DNA from: Methylobacterium hispanicum
GTDB lineage: Bacteria; Pseudomonadota; Alphaproteobacteria; Rhizobiales; Beijerinckiaceae
Length of the DNA stretch: 64,000 nucleotides
Assembly: GCF_022179285.1 (NCBI RefSeq)
Contig: NZ_BPQO01000003.1
Location: forward strand, 124,001-188,000
Reading direction: 5' to 3'
Part shown: piece after piece, positions 9,450 through 17,565 of the stretch
Numbering within the stretch: the stretch's first letter is position 1
How the letters are laid out: each line of letters opens with the position of its first letter
Notes under the pieces: generated by a model
Told to the model about the DNA's origin: nothing
Seen by the model: the letters and a program-made list of their open reading frames with translations, nothing else
The model's database searches: none
Made by a program: the position numbers and the translations under genes

Positions 9450-9683
9450 TTAGCGGGTCAGCGCACCCGCCTCAGCGACAACACGCCGAGCTGCCGGGGC
9501 GGCGGCAGTCGGGGTCGGGGTCGGGGTCGTGGTCAACTCGGACGCTGGCCGCACGGCCGCGGTGACGCGAGCCTGCTCACGGTAGAGCGGCGGCGTCAGG
9601 TTGATGCGGTCCTCAGCCATTGTGGTGCCAGCAGTGGCAGCAGAAGCGAGGGCAGCAAGGGCGAGAAGCTGAATGGTGCGCAT
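9450..9683 (-). CDS. small secreted protein, paralogue of 11351-11569
   Basis: A 77-residue precursor: signal peptide MRTIQLLALAALASAATAG followed by a mature part beginning near AEDRINLTPPLYREQ. It contains RVTAAVRPASELTT, shared almost exactly with the protein at 11351-11569, then a TPTPTPTAAAPAA linker. The ATG at 9683 is fixed by a GGAGA site. No Cys, no known domain; a small periplasmic or secreted protein. The pair is a local duplication on opposite strands. The name is unknown to me. Confidence 0.7.
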   Translation of the reverse strand: MRTIQLLALAALASAATAGTTMAEDRINLTPPLYREQARVTAAVRPASELTTTPTPTPTAAAPAARRVVAEAGALTR

Positions 9684-10010
9684 GGTTTGTCTCCGGCGTG
9701 GTCGACCTTTGAAGCGACCGTTGAAGACATTGAACCACGGATTTGTGCGGCGCGGTCTGCGCATTATGCATCGCACCATAGTGCACAACCCATAAGTAGC
9801 GCGACGTATATTGCTATTCCCTGAGGGGGGCACACCCGGCCCCCAATAGAAGAGCCATGCACTCAGCGCCTGAATAGAAATTCTTGTGTTCGACTCAAAT
9901 TTTCTTGCTGTGAGGAATAGTGCAGCGCCCTCCGAATTTTCCTGCCCGAACGGAGATTACGACCACCTCATGATCCCGCACGCCGCACAGGGCGAAGCGA
10001 TCTAGACCGC
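9684..10010. other. upstream region of the small secreted gene
   Basis: 327 bp that are AT-richer than the surroundings, especially 9870-9945. It probably holds the promoter of the secreted-protein gene at 9450-9683. No coding frame or clear promoter boxes could be supported. Confidence 0.4.
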
Positions 10011-10124
10011 TCAGGCCCCTAGCCAGGTCACGAAGAACAGCCCAGCAAAGAACATGGCCGATGTGGCTGCCACGGCAGCGACTTCACGGTGGTTGAGCAG
10101 CAGGTGGTTGGCGGCGTGCGACAT
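10011..10124 (-). CDS. 37-residue single-helix membrane protein
   Basis: Reads MSHAANHLLLNHREVAAVAA and ends FFAGLFFVTWLGA: a short polar N-terminus and one hydrophobic helix of about 20 residues at the C-terminus. The frame is open to 10268, but the extra residues look random, and the ATG at 10124 gives a tidy small membrane protein. Its ribosome binding site is weak. One of at least three very small membrane proteins within 3 kb. Confidence 0.4.
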   Translation of the reverse strand: MSHAANHLLLNHREVAAVAATSAMFFAGLFFVTWLGA

Positions 10125-10277
10125 GGCGCGGAACTTGGGAAGCGGATGCGAACTCCATAATCGGCTGTCCTGACCACGGGGTGAGGAAAGAGCCTCAACC
10201 GGAGATGAAGCCGGGCTGTGCCGCGCGCCTGCAACGCACAAGGAGACGGAAGCGAGAGGGGCGGCCATCAGTGCCCC

Positions 10278-10562
10278 TCAACCTGGCCCGTTCAACGGCA
10301 CCCAATGCGAGCGTGCGTGCTCAGGGGGCGGCGTGACGAGGGTGCCACCTTCCGCGAGCGTCCCGATCATCCGCAGAAGCTCTTGGTGTTCGGGGGCGTC
10401 CCCACCTGTCACCAAGAAGGAGCCGATTTAGCTCTGGCGCGGCAGCCCGCCTGAGGCTGCGTTCGGCTCGTGCAGGATGTATGGGCGATCCGACCCCGTA
10501 TCCCACGCGAGGAACCACCTGTCACCGCTTGAACTCGTGTAGAGCTCTCGCCGCCAGAGCAT
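10278..10562 (-). pseudogene. conserved hypothetical gene with an in-frame TAA
   Basis: The ATG at 10562 has a perfect AGGAGG site 7 bases upstream. The frame reads MLWRRELYTSSSGDRWFLAW and on to YILHEPNAASGG, meets a TAA at 10430-10428, then continues in the same frame with IGSFLVTGGDAPEHQELLRM and IGTLAEGG to a TGA at 10278. The whole (DRW...HEPNAASGG...IGxFL...PEHQxLLRxIGTL) is a pattern I know from short rhizobial proteins of about 90 residues, so the TAA is a nonsense mutation in a formerly intact gene. The family's function is unknown to me. Confidence 0.6.
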
Positions 10563-10746
10563 CGCTGGCCTCCTGGCCCAGCATTGCCCCTGAACCAACG
10601 CGAGCCCGAGGCTAGGCGCTCCACGGCCAGAGCCCGAATGTAAGGAGAGTTCACCGGATCGGTTAAGCCGCGGCCCGGAGGCCGAAGGCGACGAGCTGGG
10701 GCACGAGGCCGTCCAGCGTAGCGCGTAACCCAGCTTAGAACGGCAA

Positions 10747-10773
10747 AGCCCGCCGCGGAGAACCGGGCGGGCT
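10747..10773 (-). terminator. terminator for the 45-residue protein gene
   Basis: On the minus strand AGCCCGCC, an 11-base loop and GGCGGGCT form an 8-bp stem followed by TTGCCGTT, 38 bases after the stop at 10811. The T-run is short, so strength is moderate. Confidence 0.5.
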
Positions 10774-10810
10774 GCATCACTTTGGCCGCGCGAGGCGGCT
10801 CTGCCGTGGA

Positions 10811-10948
10811 TCAGGCGAGGGTCGGGACCGGGCCGGAGAAGCCGGCAGCAGTGCGGTCACCGTCCATGTAGTGGGCCAGTGCGATCACGAGCGAAACTTG
10901 GACACCAGCAGCGACAGGAAGGAGGGCGAGAGCGGCAAGTAAGGTCAT
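10811..10948 (-). CDS. 45-residue single-helix membrane protein
   Basis: Reads MTLLAALALLPVAAGVQVSL then VIALAHYMDGDRTAAG: one membrane helix at the N-terminus and a short polar tail. It could be an uncleaved anchor or a signal peptide with a very short mature part. The start at 10948 is chosen because translation from upstream starts would add a non-conserved basic segment. It is followed by a hairpin terminator, which supports it as a transcription unit. The N-terminus is similar in style to the protein at 8941-9318. Confidence 0.45.
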   Translation of the reverse strand: MTLLAALALLPVAAGVQVSLVIALAHYMDGDRTAAGFSGPVPTLA

Positions 10949-11350
10949 CAGCGTGGTCCTGAGCGGGTGTCTTCGATGGCCGCTATATCGCGTCGCACCA
11001 TCTGGCATGCCACATACGAAAACGTATGAGAGGCATGCGCTCATTGTATGCCAAGCCATCGCCAAAGGTTAAGGGCCGCTTCAGGCGAATGCCGGCTGTG
11101 CCGCTCAACTGGGCCCTAAGGGCCGAACAACGCCCGTGCGTACGTTGCACCCTGCGAGAAATCCTTAGAGCTTCGCGGGGCCAGATCGGCGCCGAAAAGG
11201 GACCCACCTACGACCCTCTGGCGCGCAGAAAGATCATTGATGGCATCGATACGACTTATCGATAGCATCTGTTGGAATGATGGGGCGGCGCAGCGCACAT
11301 TCCCTCTCGAAACAGGGCATCAGCCCCGAAATCCCGGAGGGACCAAACCC
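10949..11350. other. 402 bp intergenic region
   Basis: Lies between two divergent small-protein genes and so should hold both promoters. No convincing boxes could be assigned. Frames in it lack ribosome binding sites. Confidence 0.4.
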
Positions 11351-11569
11351 ATGACCGTTCGCACCTTCATCCTCGCCGCTCTCGCTTCCGCCACCGTGGC
11401 GGGTGCCGCGATTGCCGACGAGCGCACCAACATCACGCCTACGCTCTACCGCGATCAGGCTCGCGTTACGGCGGCTGTACGGCCGGCGTCTGAGCTGACC
11501 ACTGCGCCCCGCCTGGTGCCCGTTGCTCCGGTCGCTCCACGGATCGTCGTTGAAGCGACCGCTCGCTAA
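11351..11569 (+). CDS. small secreted protein, paralogue of 9450-9683
   Basis: A 72-residue precursor: signal peptide MTVRTFILAALASATVAGAA, mature start near DERTNITPTLYRDQARVTAA and then VRPASELTTAPRLVPVAPV. The block YRDQARVTAAVRPASELTT is nearly identical to its partner 1.7 kb away, while the tails differ. The ATG has a good CGGAGG site. No domain is recognised. It ends just before a hairpin terminator, so it is a single-gene unit. Location should be periplasm or outside the cell. Confidence 0.72.
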   Translation: MTVRTFILAALASATVAGAAIADERTNITPTLYRDQARVTAAVRPASELTTAPRLVPVAPVAPRIVVEATAR

Positions 11570-11590
11570 CGAGCTACGCATGAACGCAGA

Positions 11591-11621
11591 AGGCCCGCCA
11601 CTGAGGGACAGCGGCGGGCCT
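11591..11621 (+). terminator. hairpin after the small secreted gene
   Basis: A 9-bp stem AGGCCCGCC / GGCGGGCCT with a 13-base loop, 22 bases after the stop at 11569. No T-tract follows. The same hairpin could also serve the convergent PAS gene ending at 11661. Confidence 0.55.
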
Positions 11622-11660
11622 GACACGCAGCGACACCAGCGGGGCCGCGCCTTGCCCTGG

Positions 11661-12269
11661 TCAGTGCATGTCCCTCCACTTCTCGGACAACTCGCGCTGT
11701 GCCAACTGCCGTCCGAGCTCCAGGAGGAGCTGTTGCGTCAGTGTTCGCAGCCGTGGAGAGCTTAGCTCCTTGGCAAGGCCGTGCAGCCGGATGCCCAGAT
11801 CCGCGGCCTCGTTCATCGCATCGGTGATTTCGTCCTGCGCCCGCGCAGCGAAGGCTCGGGTGCTCAGGTCCGCGTCAGTGATGTCGATGACGACACCACG
11901 CCCCTCGGCCGGGCGTCCCTGTTCGTCGAGGAAGAAGCGGCCGCGCGAGAGGATCCAGCGGACACGGCCACCGGGCGAGATGACCCTGTACTCGGCCAGG
12001 TAGGAGCTGCCTGCTTGAACGCAGCCCCAGATGATGCTGCTGATCTGCTCACGATCCTCAGGGTGGATGGCCTGCGCAATCACCTCGAACGGCACGCCGC
12101 TGCGGGATTGTGCTGGGCTAAGGTTGAACAGCAGCGCGACGACGGGATCGGCGTAGGCCCGATCCTCCGCGACATTCCACTCCCATGCTCCCATGCCGCC
12201 TGAGGCATCGATGGCTGCCTGTAGGGCAGCCTCGGACACGATCGTGTCCGGGTGCGCTTTCCGTGCCAC
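11661..12269 (-). CDS. PAS-domain protein
   Basis: A stand-alone sensor-like protein of 202 residues from a GTG at 12269, which has GAGGGG 6 bases upstream; an ATG at 12365 would add 32 poorly conserved residues. A PAS_3-type fold spans roughly residues 12-130: AIDASGGMGAWEW, then AIHPEDREQI, then EYRVISPGGRVRWILSRGRF and GVVIDITD. The remaining 70 residues are helical (LSTRAFAARAQDEITDAM...) but lack a histidine kinase H-box or ATP site, so it is not a complete kinase. It may pass a signal by protein contact. It faces the MucR-like and small-protein genes. Confidence 0.75.
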   Translation of the reverse strand: MARKAHPDTIVSEAALQAAIDASGGMGAWEWNVAEDRAYADPVVALLFNLSPAQSRSGVPFEVIAQAIHPEDREQISSIIWGCVQAGSSYLAEYRVISPGGRVRWILSRGRFFLDEQGRPAEGRGVVIDITDADLSTRAFAARAQDEITDAMNEAADLGIRLHGLAKELSSPRLRTLTQQLLLELGRQLAQRELSEKWRDMH

Positions 12270-12555
12270 CGCCAACCCCTCGCGCGTGCGACTCAGGGTG
12301 GTAATTGTCAGAACGTGGCGTCTGCTGCCACCTCTCGTTCGAATGGCGCATCCCGCATCAGACACATAACGGTTAGGGGCTAACCCACGTCGTCTGCTGC
12401 GGTTGTTAGCGAGGTGGGCGCAGCTGGAAAGCTGGTGGATTTCGTTCCCTCATGGGACGTGCGTCCTGGCACGTCGCGTCGGCAAAGGGCTCCCCATCTG
12501 AAGGCCACGCAAGACGATGCGGACCGGATCGGCCGGCCGCCAGCGTGATCAGGAG

Positions 12556-12837
12556 ATGAAGACCCTCATGAAGACCCGTGTCGCCGCCGCTGTCGCCGCC
12601 CTCGTGCTCGGCGTTGCTGCCCCGGCCTCGTCTGCCCTGGCCTTCCCCTACGACGCGCCGCGCGGCCACTATACCGGCACCCTGCCCTACGAGCCGCAGA
12701 CCACCGGCTCGATCGGCCTCTACGGCAGCCGCAACCCGGCCACCTGCCCGATGAGCTCGGCGGCCGAGGGCAACGCCAACCAGCAGAACTTCCCGGTCAA
12801 GCAGTATGGCCAGACCTCTGGCGGCAACCGCTGCTAA
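12556..12837 (+). CDS. small secreted protein
   Basis: A 93-residue precursor with signal peptide (MKTRVAAAVAALVLGVAAPA, cleavage near SSALA-FPY) and a mature part rich in Gly, Pro and Tyr (YDAPRGHYTGTLPYEPQTTG). It has two cysteines, one at the C-terminus (GGNRC). The choice between ATG 12556 and ATG 12568 is open: AGGAG touches the first and is 12 bases from the second. No domain is recognised. The next gene starts 12 bases after its stop, suggesting co-transcription. Confidence 0.6.
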   Translation: MKTLMKTRVAAAVAALVLGVAAPASSALAFPYDAPRGHYTGTLPYEPQTTGSIGLYGSRNPATCPMSSAAEGNANQQNFPVKQYGQTSGGNRC

Positions 12838-12849
12838 GGGGCGCGCCGG

Positions 12850-12954
12850 ATGAAGAAGGCGATGAAGTTGTTCTCGTACGCCATGATTGGCGCGTTCGTG
12901 GTCGGGCTGGGCCTCACGCTCTGGGGCTCGGCCGGCATCCTCACCGGCTTCTAA
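12850..12954 (+). CDS. 34-residue membrane protein
   Basis: Reads MKKAMKLFSYAMIGAFVVGL then GLTLWGSAGILTGF: a Lys-rich start and one membrane helix covering most of the chain. AAGGGG lies about 8 bases upstream and the gene follows the secreted protein by 12 bases. Too short for standard gene callers. Function unknown; the topology should be N-in by the positive-inside rule. Confidence 0.5.
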   Translation: MKKAMKLFSYAMIGAFVVGLGLTLWGSAGILTGF

Positions 12955-12998
12955 GCCACAGGAAGATATGATTTACCCTGGGCCAGACTGCCGGTATC

Positions 12999-13433
12999 GT
13001 GGCAGCCTACGTGTCCAACACTCATGTGCAGGTCGGTGAGCTGCCAGGTCTGATCGCCGGCACGCACGCTGCCCTTGTCGGCCTCGGACAGCCCACAGCA
13101 CCCGCAGAGCCAGAGGTCGAGAAGCCCAGCGCCGCCCAGATCCGCAAGTCGGTTACCGACGAGGGCCTGATCAGCTTCATTGGTGGCAAGTCCTACAAGA
13201 CGCTCAAGCGCCACCTGACCGGCCACGGCCTGGATCCCCGCGCCTATCGTGAGCGGTACGGCCTGCCCGCCGATTACCCGATGGTTGCACCGGCCTACGC
13301 CGCGCAGCGCTCAACGCTGGCGCGCAGCATCGGCCTGGGCCGCAAGGCTGCGGTTGACGTAGAGCCCGAACCAAAGGCCCCGGCCGAGCCGGCAAAGCCC
13401 CGCGGGCGTCCAAAGAAGGCAGCAACCGCGTAA
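12999..13433 (+). CDS. MucR/Ros-family transcriptional regulator, unusual 5' end
   Basis: DNA-binding regulator of the MucR/Ros type, which in rhizobia controls exopolysaccharide, motility and host genes. The core SFIGGKSYKTLKRHLTGHGL, RERYGLPADYPMVAPAYAA and RSTLARSIGLG is clear. The cysteine zinc ligands of classic Ros are replaced (GLISFIGG), as in family members known to fold without zinc. The frame keeps recognisable MucR residues (GQTAGI) upstream of the GTG at 12999 as far as a TGA at 12969, without an ATG; an ATG at 12968 sits one frame away behind AGGAAG. So either GTG 12999 or CTG 12978 is used, or the 5' end carries a small frameshift. The C-terminal tail is basic (KPRGRPKKAATA). 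Confidence 0.8.
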   Translation: MAAYVSNTHVQVGELPGLIAGTHAALVGLGQPTAPAEPEVEKPSAAQIRKSVTDEGLISFIGGKSYKTLKRHLTGHGLDPRAYRERYGLPADYPMVAPAYAAQRSTLARSIGLGRKAAVDVEPEPKAPAEPAKPRGRPKKAATA

Positions 13434-13475
13434 GACGGCACTGAGACACTGGCCCCGTCATAAGCTCGGCCATAC

Positions 13476-13508
13476 GCCTGCTGGATCCCGCACGGGCGTC
13501 CAGCAGGC
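13476..13508 (+). terminator. hairpin after the mucR-like gene
   Basis: A perfect 10-bp stem GCCTGCTGGA / TCCAGCAGGC with a 13-base loop, 42 bases after the stop. No T-run follows. Confidence 0.55.
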
Positions 13509-13716
13509 CTCTCCATGCCGATCCGGCGCGAGCACCGCTTTTTCTATCTTTCGATCGGCCGCAGCCTCCAGCCGTGATCCCCTTTCCGGCGCGAGGAGCT
13601 TACTGTGAACCAGGGGCTAGAAGCTTGGCTTTTCGGACCGATTGCGCGGATTGTTGCGCGGTGCCGGCCATGAGGCCGCCTGTCGGCCGGCCTCCGAAGC
13701 TGGATGGGGAGGAAGC

Positions 13717-14091
13717 ATGTTCACGCACGTCATGATCGGCAGCAACGACTTGGAGCGGGCCAGGGGCTTCTATGACGCCACGTTCGCCGCGTTGGGCGGC
13801 AAGGCTGGCAGGATGGATGAGCGGGGCAGGCTGATCTATGCCTACGCGGGCGGCCGGCTGATGATCACGAAGCCGATCGACGGCAATCCAGCGACTGCAG
13901 CCAACGGCGGGACCATCGGTATCGTCGCTGCGAGCCGCGATCATGTCCTCGCGTGGCACGCGGCCGGCACTGCGAACGGGGGGACCGCGATTGAGAGCCC
14001 ACCCTCGGAGCGCCCGAATGGGGCCTTCGTTGCCTACCTGCGCGATCCGGACGGCAACAAGCTCACCGCAAGGACCCAGCCGGCGCAGTGA
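13717..14091 (+). CDS. VOC-family (glyoxalase-like) protein
   Basis: A 124-residue single-domain protein of the vicinal oxygen chelate fold, the family of glyoxalase I, dioxygenases and fosfomycin enzymes. It opens MFTHVMIGSNDLERARGFYD, where the His is a usual metal ligand, and ends with FVAYLRDPDGNKLTA, the standard last strand. The ATG at 13717 has a GGGGAGGA site. The true substrate cannot be read from sequence; close relatives are annotated only as glyoxalase/bleomycin resistance proteins. It begins a run of plus-strand metabolic genes. Confidence 0.8.
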   Translation: MFTHVMIGSNDLERARGFYDATFAALGGKAGRMDERGRLIYAYAGGRLMITKPIDGNPATAANGGTIGIVAASRDHVLAWHAAGTANGGTAIESPPSERPNGAFVAYLRDPDGNKLTARTQPAQ

Positions 14092-14286
14092 GCCGAGCGG
14101 CCGGCGCTCAGACGCTCGCTTTCGGCCAGATCGCGCAGCGGCATGTTGAGGCCAGGCCGCCGGGAATACCGCAGCAGCGAGCCGTCGTGGCTCCGGTCGG
14201 TCCAGCGCATGCGGTTGGGCCCAGCGGAACGAGCTTCAGACCGGAGCGTTGCGCACGCTGAATTGGACCGCACTTCGGAGGTGTCC

Positions 14287-15051
14287 GTGCCGCGCAGATA
14301 CCCGTTGCACCTCTGGGTCGTGCGGCATGGCGAGAGTTCCGGCAACGTCGCACGCGATGCGGCCCACGCGGCGGGTGCAGCACGGATCGACATTCCTGAA
14401 CGCGACGTAGACGTCCCGTTGAGCACTCTCGGTCACCGGCAGGGCGATGCGCTCGGTCGGTGGTTTGCTAGCTTGCCCGAGGCCGAGCGTCCGGAACTCG
14501 CACTTGCCTCGCCCTATCGCAGGGCGGTCGAGACGGCTGAGGCCATTAGAGCGGCTGGTGGACTCGCGCCAGACGCCCCGGCCCTTCTCGTGGACGAGCG
14601 TCTGCGCGAGAAGGAGTTCGGGATCCTGGACCGGCTGACGCGGATCGGGATCGAGCAGCTTCACCCCGAACAGGCGGATCTGCGGCGCGATCTCGGCAAG
14701 TTTTACCATCGGCCCCCCGGCGGGGAGAGTTGGTGCGACGTCGTCCTGCGCCTGCGCAGCGCATTGGATACGGTCGCGCTCCACCACGACGGCAGACGCA
14801 TTCTCATCGTCGCCCATCAGGTGGTCGTGCTCTGCCTGCGGTATCTTCTTGAGGAGATGACAGAGGCCGAGATACTGGCTGTCGATGCCGAAGGCGACGT
14901 CGCGAATTGCGGTGTGACCGAGTACGTCTTCTCGCCAGATGCGGGTCCAGATGGGGGGCTTGCGCTGATCCGCTACAACTTCGTCGCACCACTTGAGGAG
15001 CAGGGTACCCCCGTTACCTCCGAGACGGACGCCGACGCGGTCGCGCAATAA
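14287..15051 (+). CDS. histidine phosphatase family protein
   Basis: Phosphoglycerate-mutase-like phosphatase of 254 residues. The catalytic RHGESSGN loop is near residue 14, SPYRRAVETA carries the second Arg, the acid is probably in DERLREKEFG, and the second His is in IVAHQVVV. I chose GTG 14287, which has GGAGG 5 bases upstream; the frame is open to 14143 but the extra residues do not look like the family. The NAD(P)HX dehydratase gene begins 30 bases after its stop, so the two are probably co-transcribed. Substrate unknown. Confidence 0.85.
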   Translation: MPRRYPLHLWVVRHGESSGNVARDAAHAAGAARIDIPERDVDVPLSTLGHRQGDALGRWFASLPEAERPELALASPYRRAVETAEAIRAAGGLAPDAPALLVDERLREKEFGILDRLTRIGIEQLHPEQADLRRDLGKFYHRPPGGESWCDVVLRLRSALDTVALHHDGRRILIVAHQVVVLCLRYLLEEMTEAEILAVDAEGDVANCGVTEYVFSPDAGPDGGLALIRYNFVAPLEEQGTPVTSETDADAVAQ

Positions 15052-15081
15052 TTGTTCGGCGACCGGCGAGAGGGACATGCC

Positions 15082-15966
15082 ATGGCCGCTGTCACGCCTG
15101 TCACCGAGCATCTGCTGCGGAGCCGGAGGCTGCCGGATCCGGACTGCGACAGCAAGGACGATCGCGGGCGCTTGCTGATCGTTGCCGGTTGCACGGCCCT
15201 GCCGGGTGCCGTTCTGCTGGCAGCGCACACCGCTATGCGCGCTGGTGCGGGCAAGCTGAAACTCGCGGTCTGCAAGGACATAGCGATACCGATCGGCATC
15301 GCTGTGCCCGAGGCGATGGTGATCGGCCTGCCGCAGACATCTGCCGGTGGGATTGATCATTCGGCCGCGGACGTTCTGACGTCGCAGATCGAGGGGAGCG
15401 ATGCTGTCCTACTTGGACCCGGCATGGTCGAAGACGACGATACCGAGCGCCTCGTTGCTGCCCTCGTCCGCAAGGCTCGCGATTGCAAGCTCGTGCTGGA
15501 CGCTGGCGCCTTCGCGGCGCTTCGGGTCGAGCCCGATCTGGCACGAACCGCTCCGAACGCCGCGGTGATCACCCCGCATGCTGGCGAGATGGCAAAGCTT
15601 TTGGATGTCGAGCGCGCGGAAATCGAGGCCAACCCTCTCTCGGCAGCAAGAACTGCTGCGGAGCAGTTCGGCACCGTCACGGTGATGAAAGGTGGGCAGA
15701 CATTCGTCGTCGCTCCGGATGGCCAAGCATGGTGCTACGAAGCTGGCCATGTCGGGCTTGCAACATCGGGTTCAGGTGACACCTTGGCAGGTCTCATCGT
15801 GGGGCTGCTCGCACGTGGCGCTGACCCTGCGACGGCGGCCTTGTGGAGTGTCTATGTCCACGGTGAGGCCGGGCGACGACTCGCGCGACGCTACGGGGGC
15901 ATTGGTTTCCTTGCCCGCGAGATCCCTGCCGAGGTGCCCTGCATTCTCGCAGAGGTGCTGACGTAG
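15082..15966 (+). CDS. nnrD: ADP/ATP-dependent NAD(P)H-hydrate dehydratase, stand-alone domain
   Basis: Repairs hydrated NADH and NADPH by dehydration. The 294-residue ribokinase-like domain has GRLLIVAGCTALPGAVLLAA near the start, AVITPHAGEMAKLL in the middle and GSGDTLAGLIVGLL, the nucleotide-binding motif with catalytic Asp. Most bacteria fuse this to an epimerase domain (NnrE); here the epimerase half is absent, so this is a second or separate form. The ATG at 15082 has GAGAGGGA 7 bases upstream. It probably follows the histidine phosphatase in one transcript. Confidence 0.88.
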   Translation: MAAVTPVTEHLLRSRRLPDPDCDSKDDRGRLLIVAGCTALPGAVLLAAHTAMRAGAGKLKLAVCKDIAIPIGIAVPEAMVIGLPQTSAGGIDHSAADVLTSQIEGSDAVLLGPGMVEDDDTERLVAALVRKARDCKLVLDAGAFAALRVEPDLARTAPNAAVITPHAGEMAKLLDVERAEIEANPLSAARTAAEQFGTVTVMKGGQTFVVAPDGQAWCYEAGHVGLATSGSGDTLAGLIVGLLARGADPATAALWSVYVHGEAGRRLARRYGGIGFLAREIPAEVPCILAEVLT

Positions 15967-16080
15967 CGGAAAGTAGGAACTTCTCGCCGAAGTCTCAGAA
16001 CCTTTGGCTGTGACGCTTCGCCGTGCCGCGCAACCGTGCCCCCGCCCACCCGTTCACGCGGAAGGATTGAGGAGGCGAAT

Positions 16081-17085
16081 ATGCCACGCGTCGCGGTAGT
16101 GACCGGAGGAACAGCCGGGATCGGGCTGGCAACAGCGCAACTGTTCGCGGCCCGTGGGTGGAGCGTCGCGGTGATCGCCCGGGATGAGACGCGATTGCGC
16201 CAGGCTGAGAAACTGCTGACCGCGCATGGCCGTCCAGTGCTGGCGATCTCCGCAGACGTCGCGGACGCGGAGGCGGTGGACGCCGCGGCGGCGCAGATCG
16301 AGGCCGAGCTCGGGCCGATCCAGGCTTGGGTCAACAATGCTATGTCGACCGTTGTCAGCCCTGCCGATCAGATCAGCCCGGAGGAGTACCGGCGCGTCAC
16401 CGAGACCACCTACCTGAGTCAGGTCTACGGCACGCTCGCCGCGCTCCGGCATATGAAGCCGCGCAACCGCGGCGCCATCATTCAGGTCTCGTCCGGCCTC
16501 GGCATCCGGGCCGCACCGCTGCAGGCGGCCTACTGCGGCGCGAAGTTCGCGGTCTCAGGCTTCACCGACGCTCTGCGCTGTGAGCTGATCCACGATCGCG
16601 TGGCGGTGTCCGTGAGCGTCGTCTACCTGCCTGCCGTGAACACCCCGCAGTTCGGTTGGTCCCGAACGCGCACTGGCCGCGGGCAGTACGCGCCGGACCC
16701 GGTGTTCGATCCCCGACTCTGTGCCGAGGCAATACTCTACGCGGTCGAGCATCCGCAGCGGGAGGTGTGGGTCGGGCGGACCTCCCTCATGATGGCAGCC
16801 GCCCAGGCGATCGCGCCGGGGCTTGCCGACCGGAAGGCGGCCTCGATGTGGGACGCGCAGCTCGAGGATACGGAGAAGCCGGATCGGACTGGCAACCTGT
16901 TCAAGCCGGCGCCAGGGGAAGCTGCGGTGGATGGGAGGTTCTCGTCTCGCACGCGCACGAGCCGGCATGAGTTCTGGACGAGTCGCGAACGTGACCTGCT
17001 GGTGGCGGGCATGGCTGGCGCTGCGCTTCTTGGGCTCGCGAGCGCTGCGGCTCTGGCTCCCCGGCGGCTCCTCAGACGGCTGTAA
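16081..17085 (+). CDS. short-chain dehydrogenase with C-terminal membrane segment
   Basis: NAD(P)-dependent oxidoreductase of the classical SDR family, 334 residues. TGGTAGIGLA (about residues 8-17) is the cofactor loop, NNAMS the central strand, and Ser...YCGAKFAV (YxxxK) the catalytic pair. After the SDR core (about 1-250) comes a polar linker and then a hydrophobic helix near the C-terminus (LLVAGMAGAALLGLASAAAL) ending in Arg-rich residues, so the enzyme is probably tethered to the inner membrane. The ATG at 16081 has a strong GAGGAGG. Substrate unknown. Confidence 0.85.
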   Translation: MPRVAVVTGGTAGIGLATAQLFAARGWSVAVIARDETRLRQAEKLLTAHGRPVLAISADVADAEAVDAAAAQIEAELGPIQAWVNNAMSTVVSPADQISPEEYRRVTETTYLSQVYGTLAALRHMKPRNRGAIIQVSSGLGIRAAPLQAAYCGAKFAVSGFTDALRCELIHDRVAVSVSVVYLPAVNTPQFGWSRTRTGRGQYAPDPVFDPRLCAEAILYAVEHPQREVWVGRTSLMMAAAQAIAPGLADRKAASMWDAQLEDTEKPDRTGNLFKPAPGEAAVDGRFSSRTRTSRHEFWTSRERDLLVAGMAGAALLGLASAAALAPRRLLRRL

Positions 17086-17211
17086 GGGCCGGCCTGGGCG
17101 GCGGTCGGCTCTGCGCTTTCGCATCCGCCGCCGTCCCGGGTGGTAAGCTTTGCAGTCCGCCTCAGTGCGCGGGACCCTGAAATGATCTCGGTTCGGGCAG
17201 AAAGCCGCAGT

Positions 17212-17484
17212 TCAGGGCCCATCGACGCCTACTGTGGCCGAAACCTCGACCTGGCCAGCGGTCGCTTGTTCGCTTCGAGCAGGCCAGGGCGGAAAGGGCA
17301 TCCAGTCCGTGAAAGCATCCGACGCATAGCCGTGGTCGCAAGAAGCGACCCGCCAGGGCTCGCTCTCGCCAAAGCTCCCCGGATCCCAGCGGATGACGGC
17401 TCGGCGGTCTGGCTCGCGCCGATTGATGGCGATGATCCAGCGGCCGTCACGGGGCGCCCGATCCATGAGCCGCCAGCTCCACAT
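17212..17484 (-). CDS. small conserved hypothetical (DUF551-like)
   Basis: A 90-residue protein starting MWSWRLMDRAPRDGRWIIAI with a later DAFTDWMPFPPWP. The W-x-x-M-x-x-APxDG opening and the DWxP closing resemble the DUF551 family of short phage- and island-borne proteins; I rate this as likely but unproven. The start at 17484 has AAGGA 6 bases upstream. It lies alone on the minus strand between the SDR gene and the response regulator. No function is known. Confidence 0.55.
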   Translation of the reverse strand: MWSWRLMDRAPRDGRWIIAINRREPDRRAVIRWDPGSFGESEPWRVASCDHGYASDAFTDWMPFPPWPARSEQATAGQVEVSATVGVDGP

Positions 17485-17565
17485 TGCTTGATCCTTGGAT
17501 CTTCAGGCCTAGGGACCCCTAACGCTGGATCAGGTCAGATCGTTCGGTTTGCTTGATTTAAGTTT

